A stretch of DNA of 5,925 bases from positions 1 through 5,925 of the forward strand of contig JALRJD010000014.1 of assembly GCA_023255165.1 (NCBI GenBank). The letters are read 5' to 3'. A model generated the notes under the pieces. That model was not told the DNA's origin. It did not search any database and worked only from the letters and a program-made list of their open reading frames with translations. This document shows, piece by piece, positions 1 to 4,311 of the stretch. The number at the start of each line of letters is the position of its first letter. Positions within the stretch are counted from its first letter, which is position 1. This stretch comes from Porticoccaceae bacterium (GTDB taxonomy: Bacteria > Pseudomonadota > Gammaproteobacteria > Pseudomonadales > Porticoccaceae). The position numbers and the translations under genes were made by a program.

Positions 1-572
1 TTGAGCGCATCACTGCCATCGAAGTGGAAGTGACGCCGGCGCCCTGGAGTCGAGCGCAGTTTGAGGATAGCCTTGAGCGTAGTTTGGACAGCCTTGAGCG
101 TAGTCTGGTAAACAGCCTTGAGCGTAGTCTGGTAAACAGCCTTGAGCGGAGTCCGGTAAACAGCCTTGAGCGCACTCAGAACAAAAGCCAAAACCAAATT
201 AACTGCCTGGTTATCTGCCAGCAGCAATTCCACCTAAAGCAATCCGGCGAAAAGCAATCCAGTCAGGTACTGGGCTATCTAATTCTCAGCACATTGATCG
301 ATCAAACCGAAGTGTTGAATATCGCCATCGACCCAATCTGTCAGGGTCAGCGACTGGGCTCGCGGTTACTTGAGTTCGGTCTGCAATTATTGCCCGACAC
401 TGTCGAGGCGGTGCTGCTGGAAGTCCGGGTTTCCAACTTTGCCGCGATTCGCCTCTATCTCAATCATGGTTTTGTTGAGGTCGGCCGCCGCCGCGATTAC
501 TATAAAACCGAGTACGGTCGCGAAGATGCTATATTGATGACTCTGCAGCGATTTAGTGAACAAACACCTTAG
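1..572 (+). CDS. rimI: RimI-type ribosomal-protein alanine N-acetyltransferase (5' partial, with in-frame repeat insertion)
   Basis: This is a GNAT-fold enzyme expected to acetylate the N-terminal alanine of ribosomal protein S18 with acetyl-CoA in the cytoplasm. The reading frame is open to the left edge (first full codon at 3). The residues before the GTG at 24 (ERITAIE) fit the RimI pattern ending in PWS, so that GTG is internal and the true start lies a few codons outside the window. After PWSRAQFEDS comes a repeat block (69-174) that RimI normally lacks. Next are GYLILS, LNIAIDP, an acetyl-CoA loop reading QGQRLGSRLL, and the RimI signature LEVRVSNFAAIRLYLNHGF, ending in YYKTEYGREDAILM. 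The Glu of LEVR and the Tyr of RLY match the catalytic pair known in RimI. The fourth loop residue, usually Gly (QxxGxG), is Arg. It is the first visible gene of the plus-strand cluster, 23 bases before the NfeD gene. The family call is firm. Whether the insertion leaves activity intact is unknown. Confidence 0.9.
   Translation, partial: ERITAIEVEVTPAPWSRAQFEDSLERSLDSLERSLVNSLERSLVNSLERSPVNSLERTQNKSQNQINCLVICQQQFHLKQSGEKQSSQVLGYLILSTLIDQTEVLNIAIDPICQGQRLGSRLLEFGLQLLPDTVEAVLLEVRVSNFAAIRLYLNHGFVEVGRRRDYYKTEYGREDAILMTLQRFSEQTP
69..174 (+). repeat. 24-base in-frame tandem repeat inside rimI
   Basis: Units start with AGCCTTGAGCG at 69, 90, 114, 138 and 162. The first unit is 21 bases. The next three are 24 bases, each made of AGCCTTGAGCGT (or close) followed by AGTCTGGTAAAC (or close). 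The fifth is partial and fades after about 174. Units 2 and 3 are identical, and unit 4 differs at two positions. All unit lengths are multiples of three, so the frame is kept and the protein gains repeats of SLERSLVN. The near-identity suggests recent expansion by slippage. The half-unit CTTGAGCGGAGTC resembles one arm of short palindromes spread in many gammaproteobacterial genomes. That comparison is from memory. Confidence 0.95.
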
Positions 573-595
573 TGAATAAAAATCAGGGATAAACT

Positions 596-1048
596 ATGAG
601 CGTTCAACTGTTGTATTGGCACTGGCTGGTGCTGGGCATGCTGTTAGTGGCGGGGGAGATTTTTATTCCCAGCTTTACCATTTTCTGGTTTGGCCTGGGT
701 GCGATTGTTGTCGGCCTGGTGATGCTGGTGGTCAAGCTCAGCTTTACCGCGCAGATATTAATCTGGACGGTCTCATCGGTGCTCTTTAGCGTGCTGTGGT
801 TTAAATATTTCAAGCCGAAAATGATTGATAAAACCAATGCCGGCATGAGCCGCGACGCGGTAATTGGTGAATCTGGGCAGGTGATCAAGGCGCCCACCGA
901 ACACAGTCGCGGAGAGGTGCGGTTCGCCACGCCGGTGCTCGGTGATGACGAATGGGAATTTATCTGTGACGAGGATATTGCGATTGGCGACCGGGTGTAT
1001 ATCAAAGAGATTTCGGGTAACACATTGATCGTTGTGAAATTAAAGTAA
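596..1048 (+). CDS. ybbJ: NfeD-family short membrane protein (YbbJ-like)
   Basis: This 150-residue inner-membrane protein belongs to the short NfeD group, which lacks the serine-protease domain of long NfeD proteins. Three hydrophobic segments lie at about residues 7-25, 27-46 and 51-70. A soluble C-terminal OB-fold of about 88-150 follows, with the typical GESGQV, GDRVYIKEISGNTLIV pattern. In E. coli the same pair is YbbJ (151 residues) beside QmcA, and NfeD proteins are known partners of SPFH/stomatin proteins, the OB domain being the proposed contact. The ATG at 596 is preceded by a purine-rich AGGGAT at about 585-590. The qmcA-like gene begins 28 bases after the stop. The molecular role is not settled for the family; a role in membrane quality control or microdomain organisation is inferred. 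Confidence 0.9.
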   Translation: MSVQLLYWHWLVLGMLLVAGEIFIPSFTIFWFGLGAIVVGLVMLVVKLSFTAQILIWTVSSVLFSVLWFKYFKPKMIDKTNAGMSRDAVIGESGQVIKAPTEHSRGEVRFATPVLGDDEWEFICDEDIAIGDRVYIKEISGNTLIVVKLK

Positions 1049-1076
1049 CGCTTGAATTTTAACTGGAGAAGATAAG

Positions 1077-1928
1077 ATGGAAGGCCCAATTGTTGTAGTG
1101 GTTTTATTATTGCTGGTTCTGATTACCCTGTTAAAAGGTATTCGACTGGTTCCGCAGGGTTCAAAATGGGTGGTGCAGCGGTTGGGCAAATACCACACCT
1201 CGCTCAAGCCCGGACTGAATATTATTGTTCCCTATATCGATAACGTTGCCTACAAAGTCAGCACCAAGGATATTGTGCTGGATATTCCCTCCCAGGAAGT
1301 GATTACCCTGGATAACGTGGTGATCGTCGCCAATGCTGTGGCCTATATTAATATTGTCGCGCCGGAGAAGGCCGTCTATGGCGTTGAAGATTACGAACTG
1401 GCGATTCGCACGTTGGTGCAGACCTCGCTGCGTTCGATTGTTGGCGAGATGAAACTGGATGATGCGCTGTCGTCCCGTGACCAGATAAAAGCCAAGCTCA
1501 AGGCCTCTATTTCAGATGATATTGCCGACTGGGGTATCACCCTGAAGACGGTTGAGATTCAGGATATCAATCCATCCGGCACCATGCAGGCGGCGATGGA
1601 AGAGCAGGCTGCCGCGGAGCGTCAGCGCCGCGCTACGGTAACCCGCGCCGAGGGCGATAAAACCGCTGCGATTTTGACTGCGGACGGTCGCCTTGAAGCC
1701 TCGCGTCGCGATGCTGAAGCGCAGGTAGTGCTTGCCGAAGCGACCAAAACCGCACTGACCAAAGTCAGCGACGCCATTCAGGATAAAGAGCTGCCGGCCA
1801 TGTATTTGCTGGGTGAAAAATATGTCAGCGCCCTGCAACAGGTTGGCAAGTCTGACAATGCCAAAATTGTTGTACTGCCTGCGGATATTCCCGCGGCGGT
1901 GCGCGGCTTGATGAGCAATGCCAAGTAA
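1077..1928 (+). CDS. qmcA: SPFH/stomatin-family membrane protein (QmcA-like)
   Basis: This 283-residue protein has one N-terminal membrane anchor (about 4-22, rich in Val and Leu). The SPFH/band-7 domain runs from about 23 to 180, with the typical stretches VPQGSKWVVQRLGKYH, LKPGLNIIVPYID, QEVITLDNVVIV and LRSIVGEMKLDDALSSRD. A charged, alanine-rich coiled-coil segment (about 172-225, with EEQAAAERQRRA and AEGDKTAA) follows, then a short tail. Family members form large oligomeric rings or cages on the membrane and are linked to membrane microdomains and, for QmcA, to the FtsH protease. The ATG at 1077 has a strong GGAG at 1065-1068. Placement directly after the NfeD gene is the conserved NfeD-SPFH pairing and strongly supports both calls. 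The exact physiological function is not determined by sequence. Confidence 0.93.
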   Translation: MEGPIVVVVLLLLVLITLLKGIRLVPQGSKWVVQRLGKYHTSLKPGLNIIVPYIDNVAYKVSTKDIVLDIPSQEVITLDNVVIVANAVAYINIVAPEKAVYGVEDYELAIRTLVQTSLRSIVGEMKLDDALSSRDQIKAKLKASISDDIADWGITLKTVEIQDINPSGTMQAAMEEQAAAERQRRATVTRAEGDKTAAILTADGRLEASRRDAEAQVVLAEATKTALTKVSDAIQDKELPAMYLLGEKYVSALQQVGKSDNAKIVVLPADIPAAVRGLMSNAK

Positions 1929-1985
1929 ACCAAGTCGACGGGTTGGCGTTGTTGCTCCGGATCTGACTGTTCAAGGAGACTAATA

Positions 1986-2396
1986 ATGCGGAAACTAACA
2001 ATACGAAACTTTAATGCAGCAGCACTACTGACACTGGCAGCCGTGGTTGTTATCAGCAGCGGATGCGCCAACGGCTATCGCGGCTATGGCGCACCCAAAC
2101 AGGTAATCATTGATACCCAGGGCGTCGATATGAATGCCTATTACGACGATCTGGGCGACTGCGAAAACTATGCGCGCCAGGTTGATGTTAGCGCAGAGAC
2201 CGCCGAAGGTGCGGTCACCGGCGCAGTGGCCGGGGGTGTGCTTGGCGCGGTGCTGGGCAACCATGAAACAGCACAGCGCAGTGCCGGAGCTGGCGCCATA
2301 GTAGGCGGCGTAAAAGGCAACCAGCGCGCGCGGCATGAGCAGGAGCGGATTGTTCGCCGCTGCCTGATCGGACGGGGGTATAGAGTCCTCAACTAA
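1986..2396 (+). CDS. Glycine-zipper lipoprotein, putative outer-membrane protein
   Basis: A 136-residue exported protein. The N-terminus has basic residues (MRKLTIR), a hydrophobic core (about 11-24) and a lipobox-like VISSGC with Cys27 as the likely lipidated residue. The -3 position is Ser, which is less usual, so lipidation is probable rather than certain. A glycine-zipper segment of about 75-110 has Gly at regular spacing (AVTGAVAGGVLGAVLG, then GAGAIVGGVKG), able to form tightly packed membrane helices. Cys59 and Cys126 flank the zipper and could form a disulfide in the periplasm. The C-terminus RRCLIGRGYRVLN matches a recurrent family of small proteobacterial glycine-zipper proteins of unknown function. 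The start ATG follows AAGGAG (1973-1978) by seven bases. It lies 57 bases after qmcA with no visible promoter or terminator between, so it is probably co-transcribed. No specific function can be assigned. Confidence 0.85.
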   Translation: MRKLTIRNFNAAALLTLAAVVVISSGCANGYRGYGAPKQVIIDTQGVDMNAYYDDLGDCENYARQVDVSAETAEGAVTGAVAGGVLGAVLGNHETAQRSAGAGAIVGGVKGNQRARHEQERIVRRCLIGRGYRVLN

Positions 2397-2455
2397 CAAA
2401 CAGTCCTCAACTAACAAACAGCCCTCAACTAACAAAGAGCCTTCAATTGATACAA
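2384..2455 (+). repeat. 18-base tandem repeat carrying repeated in-frame stop codons
   Basis: Four head-to-tail units begin at 2384, 2402, 2420 and 2438. The first two are identical (AGTCCTCAACTAACAAAC). The third differs at two positions and the fourth is degenerate (AGCCTTCAATTGATACAA). The first unit contains the last codons and TAA stop of the lipoprotein gene. As 18 is a multiple of three, each later unit places another stop (TAA, TAA, TGA) in the same frame. The block runs directly into the terminator hairpin, and the last two bases of unit four are part of its left arm. Confidence 0.93.
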
Positions 2456-2484
2456 GGCCGGTTATTGTTTAACCGGCCTTTTTT
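2454..2484 (+). terminator. Rho-independent terminator of the rimI-to-lipoprotein cluster
   Basis: A perfect 11-base-pair stem, AAGGCCGGTTA (2454-2464) against TAACCGGCCTT (2470-2480), with a five-base loop, is followed by a T run (2479-2484). It lies between two convergent genes. On the minus strand the sequence after the stem has no T run, so it should work mainly for plus-strand transcripts. The right arm and loop also encode the last residues (RPVKQ) and the stop codon of the response-regulator gene on the other strand. Confidence 0.92.
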
Positions 2485-2992
2485 GTAATTTTCTCTGCAG
2501 CGTGCGGCGGTGCATCCCAAGAATTTTTGCTGTGGCGGAGATATTGCCATCATTCTGGTTAAGCACTTTTTGAATATGTTCCCACTCCAGTCGATTCACC
2601 GACGGTGGCGAATCCTGAACGTCCACCTCACCCGCACTGCTGTCAAACGCGGCAATAATTTCATCGACCCCCGCCGGTTTACACAGGTAGTGCGTGGCGC
2701 CGAGTTTGATCGCTTCAACCGCCGTTGAAATACTTGAGTAGCCGGTCAGTATCACCACCTCGAGAGAGGGTTTAAGAGCTTGCAGCTGCTGCAGAATAGA
2801 GAGACCCGATTCCTGCTCCAGTTTTAAATCCAGTACCACGCGATCAATGGCCTGGTCACCGAGCCGGTTTTGAATCTGGCTGATCGCCTCCGCACCATTG
2901 CGCGCGGTAACCGCCTGCTGACCACGGCGCTGCAGCACTCTGGCCAGCACTTCGCTAAATACGCCATCGTCGTCCACCAGCAGATAGTTCAA
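2462..2992 (-). CDS. regA: RegA/PrrA/ActR-type redox response regulator (TTG start)
   Basis: A 176-residue two-component regulator, expected to be phosphorylated by the adjacent kinase and to bind DNA. The receiver domain (about 1-118) shows the acidic DDD (7-9), the phospho-acceptor Asp55 in VVLDLK, Thr83 in ILTGY and Lys105 in LCKPA. A short linker contains two prolines, as is typical of RegA. The Fis-type helix-turn-helix (about 136-172) ends in GMHRRTLQRKLQKR, nearly the invariant RegA recognition helix. The start is TTG at 2992-2990. It is supported by GGAG (3003-3000) seven bases upstream and by the first residues MNYLLVDDD matching the domain start. The TTG overlaps the kinase stop in TTGA, which indicates translational coupling. 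RegA regulators in other proteobacteria control terminal oxidases, carbon and nitrogen fixation and other redox-linked genes. The targets here are unknown. The 3' end lies inside the convergent terminator. Confidence 0.93.
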   Translation of the reverse strand: MNYLLVDDDGVFSEVLARVLQRRGQQAVTARNGAEAISQIQNRLGDQAIDRVVLDLKLEQESGLSILQQLQALKPSLEVVILTGYSSISTAVEAIKLGATHYLCKPAGVDEIIAAFDSSAGEVDVQDSPPSVNRLEWEHIQKVLNQNDGNISATAKILGMHRRTLQRKLQKRPVKQ

Positions 2993-4299
2993 CGTGTATC
3001 TCCCGTGGCCAATGGGGCTGCCAGTGGGAGCGTGAGTGGAAGAGTGATGGTAGTAAGGGTTCCTTTCCCTGCATCACCATCAGTGGCCTGGGCGGCAATA
3101 TTTTGTAATCTGACTGTGCCGCCAAAGCGGGTCAATGTGGCTTGGGATAAAAACAGCCCCAGCCCCAGACCATCGGTTTTATCGCTGACAAAGGGCTGGC
3201 CGATAGTTGCCAGTTTTGCCGGGTCGAGGCCCGCGCCATGGTCGCGAATATTAATTGTCGCCGACTGTTCAGACCAGCTTAGGCTGATATCCACGGTCTC
3301 ACTGGCATCGGCGGCATTGTTCAACAAATTCAGGATCGACTGGGCAATGGTCGGGTGAAATATTGCACTGACTGCCGGGCTATCGATAACCCTGATAGTG
3401 GTTTTCAGGGTCGGCCGCATCAGTTGCCAGCGCTCCAGCAGCTGGTGTAGATAGCGCTCCACCAGTTGTGGTTCCTGCTCTTTATGTTGAAATTCTTCGG
3501 CTGTGGTCAGCAGCTGTTTGAGGGTGATTTTGCACTGCTCGATCTGCTGGCTGAGCAGCGCAATATCCGGGTTCTGGTCTCTCTCCAGTAGCATCTCGTC
3601 AATAATCAGTTTCATGGTATTGAGCGGCGTGCCCAGTTCATGGGCTGTGCCGGCGGCAAGGGTGCCCACCGCCAGCAGCTGCTCGTCGCGCAACTGGGCA
3701 TCGCGGCGCATGGCAATTTCCTGCTGCTGCTGTTTCAGGGTTGCAGCCATACGGCTGATAAAGTAAATCACAATAGCGGCACTGATCGAGAAGTTGGCCC
3801 ACATGCCGAGCACATGCAAATTGTTGTTGCCCATCTGATGGTGGCCGGGGGCGATGGCCGAGATCGGCACATAATATTTCAACAGCAGACTGTAGTTGAG
3901 TAGCGCCAGCAGGGCCACTGCAATGCTGGAGCGGCGCGGCAATGTAATCGCCGCGATACTGATTGGAATCAGTAGATAAGAGACAAACGGGTTGGATGCG
4001 CCGCCGCTAAAAAATAACAGTATCGAAAAGAACAGAATATCGGTCAGCAGATGGAGCAGAAACTCGCGATCGCCAATCGGTACCACACGGGCGCTGCGCA
4101 ACCAGATAGCCGCGGTCAGCGACGCGTAGATACTCAGCACCAGAGCAATCTCGGTGACCGGCAGACCAATGGGTTGCACCAGACTGAAAAACAGCAGCGC
4201 CAACAGCTGACCCAAAATCGCGATGGTGCGAATCAGGCTGAGGATATAAAGGTTCTGCCGAACGGCCGGATTATTGTCGTGGGGGCTGGTTGTTTGCAT
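2989..4299 (-). CDS. regB: RegB/PrrB/ActS-type redox-sensing histidine kinase
   Basis: A 436-residue inner-membrane sensor kinase (numbered from the ATG at 4299). Six hydrophobic segments lie at about 16-41, 45-66, 79-98, 105-121, 124-145 and 163-185. The quinone-binding motif GGASNPF lies at 99-105 (GGxxNPF in RegB). The dimerisation and phosphorylation domain has AAGTAHELGTPLNTM with His220. Cys256 in QQIEQCKITLKQ sits 36 residues later, about where RegB has its redox-active Cys. The ATPase domain shows the N box (NLLNNAADAS), DHGAGL and GLGLGLF. RegB senses the quinone pool and redox state and controls phosphorylation of RegA. An in-frame TTG at 4305 would add two residues. I prefer the ATG, though neither has a clear Shine-Dalgarno, so reinitiation after the receptor stop (12 bases away) is likely. 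The C-terminal tail is a low-complexity Thr/Leu/Pro run. Confidence 0.93.
   Translation of the reverse strand: MQTTSPHDNNPAVRQNLYILSLIRTIAILGQLLALLFFSLVQPIGLPVTEIALVLSIYASLTAAIWLRSARVVPIGDREFLLHLLTDILFFSILLFFSGGASNPFVSYLLIPISIAAITLPRRSSIAVALLALLNYSLLLKYYVPISAIAPGHHQMGNNNLHVLGMWANFSISAAIVIYFISRMAATLKQQQQEIAMRRDAQLRDEQLLAVGTLAAGTAHELGTPLNTMKLIIDEMLLERDQNPDIALLSQQIEQCKITLKQLLTTAEEFQHKEQEPQLVERYLHQLLERWQLMRPTLKTTIRVIDSPAVSAIFHPTIAQSILNLLNNAADASETVDISLSWSEQSATINIRDHGAGLDPAKLATIGQPFVSDKTDGLGLGLFLSQATLTRFGGTVRLQNIAAQATDGDAGKGTLTTITLPLTLPLAAPLATGDTR
2999..3004 (-). promoter_or_regulatory. Shine-Dalgarno sequence that decides the TTG start of regA
   Basis: On the minus strand GGGAGA (3004-2999) lies inside the last codons of the kinase gene. 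It is spaced seven bases (counted from GGAG) from the TTG at 2992. No ATG or GTG near the start of the receiver domain offers an alternative that keeps the first beta strand. Confidence 0.75.
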
Positions 4300-4311
4300 C
4301 GGCAAATGGTA

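Noticed and set aside
24..26. GTG as the start codon of rimI
   Set aside because: The frame continues upstream with residues that fit the RimI family, and there is no ribosome binding site before it in the visible sequence.
69..174. Possible CRISPR array
   Set aside because: The units follow one another directly with no unique spacers, and they are in frame within a gene.
604..1089. Long minus-strand open frame of 161 codons opposite the NfeD gene
   Set aside because: It lies almost wholly opposite a well-supported gene with its own ribosome binding site, and its translation shows no recognisable domain.
1929..1985. Possible promoter in the 57-base gap between qmcA and the lipoprotein gene
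   Set aside because: TTGGCG could pass as a -35 box but no matching -10 box lies at the right distance; only the Shine-Dalgarno sequence is convincing.
2025..2435. Minus-strand open frame opposite the lipoprotein gene, beginning in the 18-base repeat
   Set aside because: Its repetitive start (VEDCLL units) is only the reverse reading of the tandem repeat, and the sense frame matches a known family with a lipobox.
2870..3358. Plus-strand open frame of 162 codons across the regB/regA junction
   Set aside because: It is a shadow of two strongly supported minus-strand genes and has no domain or ribosome binding site.
3721..3736. CTGCTG microsatellite
   Set aside because: It encodes only four Gln residues in the linker between the last membrane helix and the His-containing domain and is unremarkable.
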